Positions 46,601 through 58,015 of a stretch of 64,000 nucleotides of DNA are shown here, one piece after another. The stretch lies in assembly GCF_025602895.1 (NCBI RefSeq), contig NW_026516251.1, positions 62,001 through 126,000 of the forward strand, written 5' to 3'. Position numbers and translations under genes: made by a program. Every line of letters begins with the position of its first letter. The stretch's first letter is position 1. The stretch comes from Polychytrium aggregatum (taxonomy: Eukaryota > Chytridiomycota > Chytridiomycetes > Polychytriales). The notes beneath the pieces were generated by a model that saw only the letters and a list, made by a program, of their open reading frames with translations, was not told the origin of the DNA and ran no database searches.

Positions 46601-47905
46601 CGCTGGTGGCCATCGCTGAGGATATCCATCATCGAACGAGGATAGAGAACTCGATCAAACAACGCACATTTTCACGATCGATTACCGCGCTATCAAGTTC
46701 GGATTCGTCGTCTTGGTCCGATGATGCTGGGACAAACTCACTCGATTGAGCCGTCGGCGCTTTCGAGTTGCTCAAAAACGCGGAGCGCCGTCTGGAGGGA
46801 TGCTGAAATATGAGTTAGTTCGATATATGTTCGTGTGATTTGGTTGTGCGCGTGCATGCGAGTAAGCAGTGCAAAACAGTGAATCAGCAGGTTAGTGGAC
46901 GAAAGCGCATCAATCATGCAGTGGTTGGATAGGCAAACTCAGACCACGGGCCGACTACCCATGCGTGAAAGCACATTAGGCTCCGCCCTCTGAGCCAGCC
47001 GTAGCAACGGATCTCTTTCGACAGCGAGCGACTCACTTTAGGAATGAGGGGCTGTGGATGTACGGGATCAGAGGGCTTGAGATCGAGAAGTATTTCAAGC
47101 CGCTCCGATCGCTTCCGTGGCGTGATGGCGAAGTCGGCTTGGTACAGAGTCCACGCCAGTGAGAAGTGATCGTTGGGGATACGTTTAGTGTCGAGAGGCT
47201 ATCCTACAGCACGAGATCTGCACGAACTGCCCTGTGCAGAGTCTCTCCCCTGCCACAGTTGGATGTGATGATTTGAGGGCCAGCTTGTCGAGGAAGGCGG
47301 CAACGGCAATGCCCATGACTAGACATCTACAGAACATACATATCAGGGACTTTGGCCTCAGGCTTCCAGAACCGATCGGGATCGAGGAGCTGTCCTGATC
47401 TTCGTCACTGTCGCCATCGTCTGGATCGTTTCTGCTGCCATCAACGCAGTCATCGCGAGGTTCAGAGACGGATATGGCTGTCGAGGGTTGCTTGTTTTGA
47501 AGAGGTGCTGACCGTTTTGCCATTGGCGTCGGGATTCGGTTCTCCTGCTCAGGCAGCTGCTCAGCCCGCGAGCGCTCAGGAGCATGGGCCGATGCCACGG
47601 GTGTTGTGGAGCGTAAGGTACGCCTCCTAGTCGATGTGGAGAACGGAAACTCGGGCGATTTGGGTCCATGAGAGGGTTTTGCGGACGCTGGAGTCTTGGA
47701 TTTGATCGTTGAGCTTGTTGGCAGTGGATTGTGGCCCGTATCGTCGTCGGACACTGGATGGGCGGGATCGGATCAGCAGATTGCCGCAAGCTGTTCTCAA
47801 ACTGCCGCACACGCTTGCGTCCGTCTGGTTGTTGCGATGGAAGGCGTCCTGACACAACAACCAACCTCGGTCCGGTAGGTCCGTTTCCGAGTCGTAGTCT
47901 GCCAT
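43602..47905 (-). CDS. MIF2: CENP-C / Mif2 inner kinetochore protein
   Basis: Binds CENP-A nucleosomes and organises the inner kinetochore. The C-terminal cupin dimerisation domain is clear over three exons (up to 43994, 43871-43781 and 43690-43602): GLFITSPMVAPE, YAFEKMFRYGDSAAAGVLVF, PPGSEKPAKASRNNAM, TFGVMRGQVRVTIN, GDIFVVPAGQQYRIVALS, ARIIFFSTAAPVEIRK and stop. Upstream segments encode a long disordered Ser/Arg/acidic region (e.g. DGRDESPDEEEGSRPTKSR, SEHETNSSSRRRRGLEPPPK), as expected for CENP-C. A segment near 44620 reads VRRSGRSRVAP, resembling the CENP-C motif RRSxRxxxxP but without the following aromatic residues. The start MADYDSETDLPDR at 47905 is likely. Middle exon joins are not resolved. 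Confidence 0.78.
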
Positions 47906-48772
47906 TGGGGGGAGGACGGGGTTCGAAGCAAATGCAATGACGAATCAGTAACGTTTGCCCGCCAGGGAACCAACATGGGAGTCAAAGGCCGCCGTGGCTT
48001 GGATTGCCCTTGAATCGTGCCAAAGCTGGTTGTATAAGCAAGCGTTCGGCGCCATGCCTCTAGGAGCGGCTGGTGCAACTGACCCGAGTCATCAACCAGA
48101 GGGGTTGCATGCGTCGATGCAAGCGTGTTGGGCATGACGACTTTGGCCTTGAAGTCAACAAAGTCCATTACGCCTCTGGCATCGGTCTTGATTGGCTCGA
48201 CAGTGCGGAGGCCCGTTTTTCTGATCGATCGGCCGGAGCCGTAGCGGAGCGATTGCAGAGCGATTGCAGAGCGATTGCAGAGCGGTGCGTCAGCCACTGG
48301 CGATGCCATGAAGAGCCGGCGACTGTTGGCCGGGCCTGCTCACAGCCGGTCCGCCCGCGAGCGAACGGGGTGCTGCGTGACATGTCTGCACACCTGCCGA
48401 CATTCGGCTCAAAATATCGATCTGGCCGGGGCTGGTACCGCTTGTTGTCCATGATGCCACCGGGAGGCTGGGTGCTATTGGGACGATGAGGGGGGGGTCA
48501 GAGAGGCTTGAGCAGAAACCGACAGAGAGTCGCGGCTGATCGACAGGAATGCCTGGCGAGGCCGGTCCCAACCACCCGCGGCATGCATTTGCCCAAAGGC
48601 GGAGGGCGGCTCGATCCGGCAGCAGCGGCTCGATCCAGGCGCCTGGCTGGCCTGGCTGCGTCCAGCTGCACTTGCGTTCGCGACTGCGGGCATCCCACAG
48701 CCAGCACCCAACACCCAGCAACACCAACACCCAGCAACACCAGCACCCAGGCAGGCGGCGCGACGATCGAGG
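47906..48772. other. Divergent promoter region CENP-C / FIP1
   Basis: About 870 bp. It has an 11-bp repeat (GAGCGATTGCA, 3.5 copies, 48246-48284) and a CAACACCCAG repeat just before the FIP1 start (about 48704-48750). No gene seen. Confidence 0.45.
48246..48284. repeat. 11-bp tandem repeat (GAGCGATTGCA), 3.5 copies
   Basis: Directly visible head-to-tail units in the CENP-C/FIP1 intergenic region. Confidence 0.8.
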
Positions 48773-51700
48773 ATGGACGACATCGACAACGACGACGAGT
48801 TTCTCTACGGACCCGCCACGACAAGCGACCTGCAGTGTAAGCTGGGCTCGCTGCCCGCGTCTGCGCTGCCGCAAGGGATGGACGGATATCTGCGATCTTG
48901 ATGCTGTGGGCTGATCTACCTCCTCCTGGCTCCCTGCCGACATCCGTGCAATCCGACGATCGCATCGCCAGCCCTGAGGTAAAAGCGTCACGACAAGCAC
49001 TTGCGCGGAAAAAACAGGACTATTCGGTGGCACTGCTGACTCGGGCCGTGCTGGCTCTGCGACGATGTCGTCGGCGATCTCGGATCTCCCACACGATCCA
49101 GAGCGTGCCTTCGGGCCGACCGATTTCACCTCTCTCTGACACCATCCGACTCGCCCTCGTGCCCGACAGAGATCCAGGCCTCGCTGCCCTTGAATCCGAC
49201 TCCGACTTCCTGGCGGGTCTCTCCAGTGGGACAGGGTAAGTGGTTTGTGATCCAGCTCAGGCTGCCGATATCTTCGACCGCCATTCGCATATTGCTTCAT
49301 ACCCGGCCCGGCTGGCTGCGCTCATGCGCATATCTGTTACCGCATATCCAAAGATTTAATTTGTTTCCCTGGCTCCATTGATCTCCCCCCCCCCTGGATG
49401 TGCATTTGCAACAGGGCTGGGCCGATATCGGACGCCCGAGCAGCCCACGAGCACGACGATGACGATGGCAGCGACGACGCCGATGCCGATGAGGATGAGG
49501 ATGTAAGACAATTGGTTCCTGTTCTGCTCTATATGACGCACATGCCATCATCGGCTGTAGTTAACGCGGGAAGAATCGAACGAGTTATCGCCAGTGAAAC
49601 TCACCGCGACACTTTGTCATTCACTGCCATTTGTGTAGGATGTCGAGATTCTGCTGGAGCCAACCGATGGCGATGCTGAAGGAGGCTCGCCTGGACGTCG
49701 AGGGTCTATCGTCAGTGCAGCGGTTCCCGCCTTGGCAGCCAGCCAGGCTGCATCCGGATCAACTTCGGCAATCAAAGTCGTAGGCGGAACCAAGGCTGCA
49801 GGTACAATGGGTCGATTGCTGATCGTGATGCATACCAAACGACATCGAGCAGTCAACAGAATTGCATGTGGCTGATCGAAACAGGAGCAAGGTGACCCAC
49901 AGAAAATGCCCTGCCCTGACGACCCGCACCGAACTTCTTTGGCCAGACACCGCATCGAAGGCAGTTGCAGTAGTCACCAAGTCTGCGGTCGATCTCGATG
50001 CCGTTGGACAGATCGATGGCCAAGATGTCTTTGATGCCGATCTCGAGTCATTCGAGGATAAGCCCTGGCGGAAGCCTGGCGCAGACATTACCGATTACTT
50101 CAACTTTGGGTTCAACGAGGCAACCTGGAAGGCGTACTGCGCCAAGCAAAAGCAGCTCCGCGAGGATCGCATTCACCCAAAACACATCAACAGGCCGATT
50201 GTGACCTATGAGTCCGGCATGGAAATGATGTCTTTTGACGGCGACCGCTTTGGTGGACCCCACATCATCGATCCCATGGGCATGGGCCAGTTTACACGGC
50301 CACCCATGATGCCGCGACCGATGCCGCGGGACGATTTCCCGCCTTCCTTCCTTGGTCAGTAACCAACGAGCTGTAGCTGAATGAAGCCCATGGTGTATTG
50401 AAATATGCCCAGTATCATCACAATTATCCAAGTATTGACTTTTGATCTACGTTTCCCAGGAAAGCGAGCACGAGAGCAAGACGAGTCCGTTATTCAAATT
50501 CTCTCCTCAGCTGATGATGATTCCGGCCGGTAAAAATTGGGCTATCGCACGGGTTGACAAAGGAAATCTGCTGTGTGTCTTCCTTAACTGACAGTATTGG
50601 CTCGGCGACTGCTCTCGATACCCAACAGCGCGTCCAAGGGGCCTGATGCGAATGATGAGTTCCACCTGCGGCCAGATGAGTCCGGTAAGCCCAAAGCGAG
50701 ACCGCCACACCAAAATCGCTGCAATAGCGATGTTCAAGCAAAGAACTTACGTCTTGAATTGCAACATGCCGTTATGGATAGGTCCGCCCTTACATATGTT
50801 CCAAAACAGGGTGAGTGATATTGGAACCAAGTGTCGGCGACTGGGTGCTGGTGAAGCACAGATCGGCTCAACGTGCTCGTGGCAAACCGTCGATATCGCC
50901 TTCAGTCTTGACAATACTCCCGCGATACTGCGGCAGCTGCGTAAGACCATTCATTAACTCTCCACCTGGCATCGCCTGCAGGAGCCGTTCGCGCCTTTCC
51001 CACCCGGATTCAACGAGATGGGAGGCGGTCCAGGCGACCCGTTCCGCCGAGGGCCAATGCCAGTCGGACCCATGAGCGGGCCGCCGATGCCTGTTCCTCC
51101 TCGTGGCATGCGAGGACCCATTCCACAGCCTCTGCATCCTCAGGCCCCTGCTGTACTTCCGAGAGATAGGTGCGTTGCGGCAACATGCTGGACTACATGC
51201 TGGCTCCGCTCTTAAGGAGCCGAAATTGCTTGTTCCGACCAAGACTACTGTCTCGGATCGATATTGACTTTGGTGTGCTGCATATGTATCCAGAATGATA
51301 TTCCCTGGAGAGGACCACGGCACTGGTAAGAGTCATCCGATGCAGAGCTGCAGCCGAGATATGTCGATCGACAACTAGGTCCGGCCCAGACCCTGGCCAT
51401 AAACAGTGACTCGAAAATATGGCTTACAAGCCGCAGGCCGCCGAGCGACGCGGCTTCATCTGCTCGAATGGCCTGCGTTTGGTTTTGCTTCGCAACCCAC
51501 GGATTCTCACCAGCGCTTTGGGACGCAGGACAACCCCGATTCCCCGACTCACGAGGCCAGTTCCAGCCACACCGAGATGGCGGCTACCATGGACCATATC
51601 CTGGCCGAGACGAGGCCGACCGGGTCAGCCATGATAGCTATGGTTCGGCAGGCCGCTTTCACGATCGAGACCGAGATAGAGACCGTGATCGAGATCGAGA

Positions 51701-52216
51701 ACGAGACCGGGATCGCGAACGCGACAGGGACCGGGACCGAGACCGGGATCGAGACCGCGAGCGACACTCGGAGACAGTAAGTTAGAAGGACGATGTATTT
51801 CGCTCGTCCGCCGGTTCAACTTGGGTATGCGCCACACGATCCGTGTCCTCCCTTGCTCACACAGCACTTTGATCCTCGTATTGTGATATTCCGGCCTTCA
51901 GCGCGAGCCGCGCCGTGACAGCGGCAGGTGAGTTTCCTCCATAATGCCAAGGGCACCAGCTCACTAACCGCACCGCATGCGAGCCATTGCCAGAGGAGAT
52001 GATTGGTTGCGGTCATCTTGATCTCGATATGAGCTTCTTTCGATGTGGCACGAATACGGTACTGACACTAACCTTAACCGTGCTCTCTGGGATACTCCTC
52101 GTTTCGACGGTATTAAACGTGCTGGATGTGCCGTGTTTGTACCGCCGTGTCCCGTCCTGCTACCAAGCCGCTCACGAAAGGACGACGAGGAAGCATACCC
52201 GAAGCGCCAGAAATAA
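48773..52216 (+). CDS. FIP1: Fip1-like subunit of the pre-mRNA 3'-end processing (poly(A)) complex
   Basis: Links poly(A) polymerase to cleavage/polyadenylation factor. It starts [14 protein letters not shown] (48773-48836), typical for Fip1. Later exons: an acidic stretch [18 protein letters not shown] (up to 49501), [10 protein letters not shown] (49639-49801), and the core exon 49971-50354 with the hallmark [19 protein letters not shown] and KQKQLRED. Gly/Pro/Met-rich exons follow around 50640-51170, then an Arg-Asp dipeptide exon (about 51531-51776) as in metazoan FIP1, then 51902-51927 (REPRRDSG) and 52168-52216 ([14 protein letters not shown], stop). The last three join in phase. Exon 2 and the joins between 50690 and 51530 are uncertain. 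The RD-rich tail suggests RNA binding, unlike the shorter yeast protein. Confidence 0.88.
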
Positions 52217-52543
52217 ACTTGGTCCACAATGTAGGGCATCCGTCCAGCAAACAAAAGCGCTGTCTCGGCTGCTCGAGGGCGAGTTCTGTCGGGGCCCAGA
52301 GTTCTGTCTGCGGTCTCCATTTGGGTCGGCCATCGCTGCGGTCGGTGATCGGCCATCGAAGGATCGCTTGCGGGCGAGAGGTCTGGGTCAAAGTTCATGG
52401 GCAACGACTGGTGATGGCCCTGGACTGGCTGTGGCGCAGACTGGGTGAGTTCACATGATTGGGGTGTTCGGCACCTTCTGGTCCAAGCGAACTGTTCCTG
52501 GCGACAATCTCACATTCAAGCTCAGAACCACCGCCCGAGCGAT
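52217..52543. other. Intergenic FIP1 / PRCC
   Basis: About 330 bp between genes on the same strand; nothing recognisable. Confidence 0.4.
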
Positions 52544-54311
52544 ATGGACAATCTTGCCGGATACGGATCGTCGTCAGACGACGAGGCAGTCGATCAGACC
52601 AGCCCGGTGGCCTCCGCCAACCAGCGCATATTGCCGTCGCCACCATCGACAAAGTCCCTCGGCGGTCTTGCATTGGCGCTCCCTCCGCCCAAGCACACAC
52701 CTACCCCGGCCTTGATCCAGCCGACTGGAGCGGATGCATCTGGAGCCCAAAAGAGAAAGCGAGTTCAGATCTTTCTGGATGTGCCTCAGGATCTAAACGA
52801 GGACGGCGACGAGATTCCCGGAGCTGCTGCAGAAAAGAAGCCCAAATCCGCAGGAGCAGGGTCGGGATCTGGGTCTGGGTCTGGGTTGTTTGCGCTGCTT
52901 CCGCCCCCGAAGCAGTCCAGCGCAAGCCTGCCGAAGCGTGCTGGAGGCAACGATACATCTCTGTTGGGATCGAGTTCATTGCTGGTTCCTGGCTCCGTCA
53001 AGAAGGCAACAGGGCAAGTTGCCCAGACGGCTGGTTCATCCAAAGCCCCGAAAACCGCGCCGTCCAAAGATCCGTCAGGCCCCTTATCATTCTTTACTCT
53101 CGGTATGACGGCTTCCGTTCGCTTCGATGCAGTGTGCATCCGTGGTCGAACTTTGGGCGATAGACATTCTGTGTACGTCGACGACGGTCGGCGACAGTCG
53201 CCATATGTTCGGGGCTGGTTTTGGCCACAGCGGATCGTGATGCGCTGCATCAAGTACTGATCTCTTTCTGGACGAACAACACCTATTTCGCAGAATCAGC
53301 AGAGCCCAAACCTGACGCGGATCTAAATGTATCGCCAATGGTCAAGGCTCCGTCGTTCGTGTATCATGAGCCCGATCCTGCACCAAAGCCAGCGTACGCC
53401 TCGGCAGCGTCGATGTATGCCTATCCGTCCAGTACACAGATGCACGCAAATACGTACCAACCGGCCGAGGATACGGGTTTCTCTGGAGCTGTTGGAGGAA
53501 GCATGTCACAAGGACAGTCCGAGTTATCTGGAATCGACGATGACAAGATGGTGCGTGGTTTTGATGAGGCATTGATTCGTTTCTGCGTTGCATGGCCGCG
53601 GTCTCGCTCGACGCAGCGAATATTGGCTCCGAATCCAGATGCATCGGATGCTCAGTGCCGCTTATGCTTGGTGCTGTTGCCGGTCGTCCTCCTTCACGAC
53701 CCCAGCCGCGAATGATAACCATGATGAATGTCCGCTGCTCACAGATCATGCGACTTGGCGGGCGGCATGCTCGGGGACCGCCAATGGAAATCAAAGAAAT
53801 CCGCCAGCAAGATATTATCGGAGAAGGTTACGAGCGCGAAATCCAGAAAACCATGTCACTACCCGCAGCTGGATCCACCGCCTTTGCCGTTGAGTATCCG
53901 TGCTTCTGCGTGCCCTCGCAGCGAGAGAGCTGTGTTTCGCTCGACCCTTCTTCGCAGTAGCGCTGAATGAAACCCTTCCACTGTCACCAACCCATAGGGC
54001 ATCCAATCGGTCTCAAAGCGAGTTAAATCCAAGCACGGCATCATGTCGCTTGCGTTCGAAGCCAAGCAGCGAGAGCAGGCTCTGCAGGAGCAGTATGCGA
54101 CGGCCAAGGCCACCCGCAAACTCACCCAGGCAAAGTATGGTAAGACCCCCCGATCGCTTTCTACCGCTGCGCCGGTACACTAAGGGATCCGCAATCACCC
54201 GGCACTGCGAGGGAGGCCAAAATGAGCTTATGGAGTGGTATAGCCGCTCTATTTTCATCGAAATCACTCCCGGACTGACTCTTCACTCCGCCCTCCCCTT
54301 CAGGATTCTGA
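52544..54311 (+). CDS. PRCC-like nuclear protein
   Basis: Resembles human PRCC, a nuclear protein linked to splicing factors and mitotic checkpoint. Exons 52544-53102, 53294-53550, 53745-53888, 53998-54139 and 54304-54311 close in frame to 369 aa. It starts MDNLAGYGSSSDDEAVDQ, matching the xxYxSSDE family start. A Pro/Ser/Lys-rich region follows with LALALPPPKH and FALLPPPKQ, typical PRCC motifs. The conserved C-terminus is LGGRHARGPPMEIKEI, then SKHGIMSLAFEAKQREQALQ and RKLTQAKYGF with stop, as in the PRCC KHQI...QTKxKYGF ending. The last exon carries only 8 coding bases (completing Gly-Phe-stop). Confidence 0.85.
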
Positions 54312-54487
54312 ATCCCGAGCCACCCGCTCCAGGCGTTGATGACAAGCTCGTCTTGGAAACCATAGTCTTGAATACAGGGTCGATGCATATCTTTGCCCGC
54401 TTCCAAAATGGGAGGGGGTGGCATGCGAGCGCCGGTATTCATGATCCAGAGCAAGCCGGTCCTAATCGCAAATGTAGAGAGCCAAGT

Positions 54488-55357
54488 TCATGTTGCGAGC
54501 GCCGCAATCATGCTCTGGCCGGGTGCCACCCGCAATTTGGTTGTCAGCCACGACCGGATGTTCTGGGCAAGGGCCCCGAAGGAGTCAGAGGCATTGATCC
54601 GAGCCAGCTCTCTCTGGCAAGCAACCGATGCACGTTGGAGGATGGAGGCGCACTCGCTTGGTCGAGCCGGGACAAATACGAGGACCAGCCATTCGGCGAG
54701 CAGGATCGTCAGCACAACCGAGTCGCGGCGGACAGGGTCCGGGTGGTTCAGGAGAGCCAGCGGGAGTTCGATGTTGGAGACAAGCCGGAGCCACTCCAGG
54801 AAGCCACCGACAAAGAGGATTGGCACATCGACCGACTCACTGAACAGCTGGGTCAGGTCCGAGTTGAAGCTCTCAAAGAGGCCCGAAAAAGCCTGATGGC
54901 TCTGGATGATCCGCACCGGGTCATGGGTATCGTATCGAATAGGCGAGCCACAGGCTCCGCTGCTTTCGAGAAAAGCCGATGCTCGCTGGGCGACAGAGTC
55001 GCTGCTGGGCGAGTCCCATAATGACCCTGGGCGGGTTGGCAACGGTGAGCGGGTCGCTTGGGGTTCGGGCGGTGGCACGGCCGGTCCCTGGCGAAAGGCA
55101 AACAGCGACCCAGATGGGACAATGGGACCTTCAAGAAGCGACGAGAACGGAGAGTTTGAAGGCCCAAAAGCCAAGTCGGTGTGCTCGGCCAACAGCCCCA
55201 GGTCCCCTGGGCCGCTTGCAAGACTTTGCTGGGGCAGGGTGTCTTGAAAGACAAGCTTGCGGCGTGGCGGATGCTGGGGAGCCGATGCAGCGAATGTGAA
55301 CGACCGAGACGCTGTGTCTTGGCCAAATACGAAGAGGGCATCGGCAGGGATGTCCAT
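54488..55357 (-). CDS. Hypothetical protein, 289 aa
   Basis: A single open exon with start MDIPADALFVFGQDTASRS. The first 150 residues are Ser/Pro/Ala-rich and probably disordered. The second half is ordered and helical: GLFESFNSDLTQLFSESVDV, PILFVGGFLEWLRLV, VVLTILLAEWLVLVFVP, ASILQRASVACQRELARI. One or two segments are hydrophobic enough to be buried helices or membrane-associated. I recognise no family. Its 3' end converges on PRCC 176 bp away and its 5' end faces the RBR ligase gene. The frame is also open upstream of the chosen start, but that part looks non-coding. Confidence 0.6.
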   Translation of the reverse strand: MDIPADALFVFGQDTASRSFTFAASAPQHPPRRKLVFQDTLPQQSLASGPGDLGLLAEHTDLAFGPSNSPFSSLLEGPIVPSGSLFAFRQGPAVPPPEPQATRSPLPTRPGSLWDSPSSDSVAQRASAFLESSGACGSPIRYDTHDPVRIIQSHQAFSGLFESFNSDLTQLFSESVDVPILFVGGFLEWLRLVSNIELPLALLNHPDPVRRDSVVLTILLAEWLVLVFVPARPSECASILQRASVACQRELARINASDSFGALAQNIRSWLTTKLRVAPGQSMIAALAT

Positions 55358-55708
55358 GCTGGTATCTCGGGGGTTGTTGGGCGTGATGCAGGGACGTCGC
55401 GGAGGGGCAGCCGGAGATCTTGATGCGACGAGACTCGGACGGAGAACCGAGCGACGGCCGAAGCGGTTAGATGCGAAATGCAGCCGAGACGCAGCGATGG
55501 TGGGTGCGGTGGCTGCGATGCGATACGATGCGATGTGGCAGTTGCGGTCCCAGAGGCAGGCCAGAGCGACAATGTCGTCCAAGGCCAAGCGCAGCCCCGA
55601 GACGAGACAGGTCGGGCATGCGGCTGGCTTGGGGCGCTGTTCGCCGAAAGGTCCTCTCTTTGCCCATCGCAGCCGCCGGCCGATCCGCCAGCCTCTTTCG
55701 CAGCCTCG
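55358..55708. other. Divergent promoter region, hypothetical / RBR ligase
   Basis: About 350 bp, GC-rich, with GATGCGATAC-type near-repeats around 55513-55540. No gene supported. Confidence 0.4.
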
Positions 55709-57673
55709 ATGAACTTTGAGGATCGCAGCGAGTCCCAGCAGAACGAAATCCTGGCCCTGGAGGTGGGTGCATTGGGTCGGCACCGGCGTCTATCGCTGAT
55801 GCCTTCGCTGTGGCCGTCCTTGAATTCCGCAATTGCCCGTCCTTCGCCGCATGCCTGTGACTGCATGCTTGGCCATGGCTTCGTTCGTCCCTGCCATGTA
55901 CATCTTCGCACACCCAAAGTGTGTCCTGCAACTTGTCTCCTTGATGGCATCGTGCAGCAATGCCGTCGGCTCCTGCGTATCTGCTCGGACATTGACACAG
56001 CTCTTGGGCGATAAAGGCCATATATGACCAGGACCTCAAGCGATCACTGGATGGCACCAAGGAAATCTTCACCGTCATTGTCCGCCCTGACTTGCCCGAG
56101 TCCGTGCTGCTCTGTCCGGCTCCCGAATCCTCCCCCAGCCCCGACGTCAGCGTTGGCCCCACGGTCGCGCATCTGCCGCCCATCCGCCTCCAGTTTAGCT
56201 TCCCGCATGGATATCCAGAGAGTGACCCGCCAGAGCTGAAGATCTCCTGCTTTTGGATGACAGAGTCGCAAATTGATGGCTTGAAAAAATCTCTGCTGGA
56301 GCTCTGGAGCCATGAGCGAGACTCGGTAAGTCTGCCGCGATGGCCCTGGCATCGCCTGCTGGTCGTGCTGTGCTCTGACACCCGAAGCATCCCCAGGACT
56401 CTGTCTGATTCCTTTCGCCGATCTACTTCCGCACCGCCTCACCAAGATCATATACACGATCGTCGAGTATATTCGGTTCAATGCTCTCTCTTTTGTTGCG
56501 TTCGATCCAGAGTCAAACCCGGCCAGGCTGTTTCTTCCTCTGCAGCAAAGTCAAGGTGCTCGCTCTCGATTGAGCGACCACCAGGACGACCCTGCTAACT
56601 CCAACGACGCCAGCGTCGATAGGACTCGAGTCGATATCAGCCAGCACGCGGCCGACCAGCTGGATCGCGACATGCTCGGGGAGCTGATGCAGTTTGATCT
56701 CATCGAAAGGCGGCGTGTTTTCGATAACACCACCTTCAAATGCGGCATATGCCTCGACTACTTCTCTGGGTCAAGCTGTCAACAGTTTCGAGCCTGCCAG
56801 CACGTTTTTTGCATCGAGTGCCTGCATGGCTACATGATGGCGATTATGAAGCAGTCTGCCGAAACTTGCCAGCGCATCAACTGCCCGGATCCTGACTGCT
56901 TCAAATCAAGGTCCCGCGACGAGCCCGAGGACTACGAAACGATCGGGGCTGTCGTTGGTCCGATTCGACTACGGTGGCTCAAGACCATTCGCGAGAAGGA
57001 GACCGCCATCAAGACCGGACTGGTTCCGAGAGCATGTCCTCGACGAGGATGCGGGACCGTCAACTACCAGGCCAAAACAACCAAGCTCGTTGAGTGCAGC
57101 CGCTGCAGATTTCCGTTTTGTGGATACTGCGGACTGACCTATCACGGCATCGCCAACTACTGCCCTTCGGATCCCGAGTATCTGTCACATATGAGCCAAG
57201 TGCAGGAAGCTGTCGAGCTCAAGGCCGCCGTGAGAGACCTTGGCAAGAGCGCCGAAGAGTACCTCGAGTTTCTGGAGCAGGCCCGCAAATTCAAACCTGC
57301 GTCGCGGGGTCCGAAACCAGCAAGCGAAAGTAACCCGAATCCCGATCCAGATGATGCCGATGTCCGAATTGCCGAGGTTCGAGAGCTTTTGGAACCCTGG
57401 AACGCTGCTTCAGAGAAAGAAAAGGTCGGGCTGATGAAGCAACAGCGTTTCATTGATCTCCGAGCGAAGATTCGCGAAGTTATGGAGGACAGGCTGTCGA
57501 TGACGATTGTGTTGGCGTCAAGTCGGCAGTGCCCGGGCTGTGGAGCCCGGATTCAAAGGACAGAGGGCTGCCCACATATGACCTGTACAATGTGCTTCAG
57601 CGAATTCTGCTACGTTTGCGAGGCCCCGTACGGCAAGTGCCGGGGAACATGTCGAGACAAAGGAATGCCCTAG
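55709..57673 (+). CDS. ITT1: RWD-RBR E3 ubiquitin ligase (RNF14 / Itt1 type)
   Basis: Transfers ubiquitin via a RING2 cysteine. Exons 55709-55762 and 56017-56325 give the RWD domain (start MNFEDRSESQQNEILALEAI, with FSFPHGYPESDPPELKI); a last exon from about 56397 runs to 57673 and its acceptor phase is not fully resolved. The RBR module reads: RING1 CGICLDYFSGSSC to CQHVFCIECLHGYM to CPDPDC; IBR CPRRGCGTVN to CSRCRFPFCGYC; RING2 CPGCGARIQRTEGCPHMTC to FCYVCEAPYG. The catalytic Cys is the one in TEGCPHMTC. A helical insert of about 120 residues, partly charged, lies between IBR and RING2, as in RNF14. RNF14/Itt1 act in translation and ribosome quality control; that role here is by family. Confidence 0.92.
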
Positions 57674-58015
57674 TCCGCACACTGGGCCCTGATGAAACGT
57701 GGCCTGCCGTGACGGCTAGGGCTGATCATGGCCGCAGCTCCTGAACAGCGCTCGTTGATAGTCCCTTTTTGATTCGCCATCGTCATATCGATCGCCATCG
57801 TCATATCGATCGCCATCATCATCTTGCTGCCCCAGCCGTTGTTGCAGTGTGGCCCACAACAGCCCGTCGTCACGTGTCGTCATGGGGCCGGACAACCAGA
57901 CACCCTCCTGGCTTCGGTCGCATCGCTCCGTCATCCGCGAGTTGCTGTCTCGATTGTTCATCACCGTCGCCGTCGCTCCTGCTGCTCTGCTCCAAAGCCA
58001 TCAAGCCCATCCACC
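57674..58015. other. Intergenic RBR ligase / phosducin-like
   Basis: About 340 bp with 2.5 copies of an 18-bp unit CGTCATATCGATCGCCAT (57781-57822). It serves as promoter of the phosducin-like gene. Confidence 0.45.

Noticed and set aside
54853-56390. Long minus-strand frames overlapping the hypothetical gene and the RWD exons
   Set aside because: They are out of frame with the supported hypothetical protein and antisense to the RWD domain exons.
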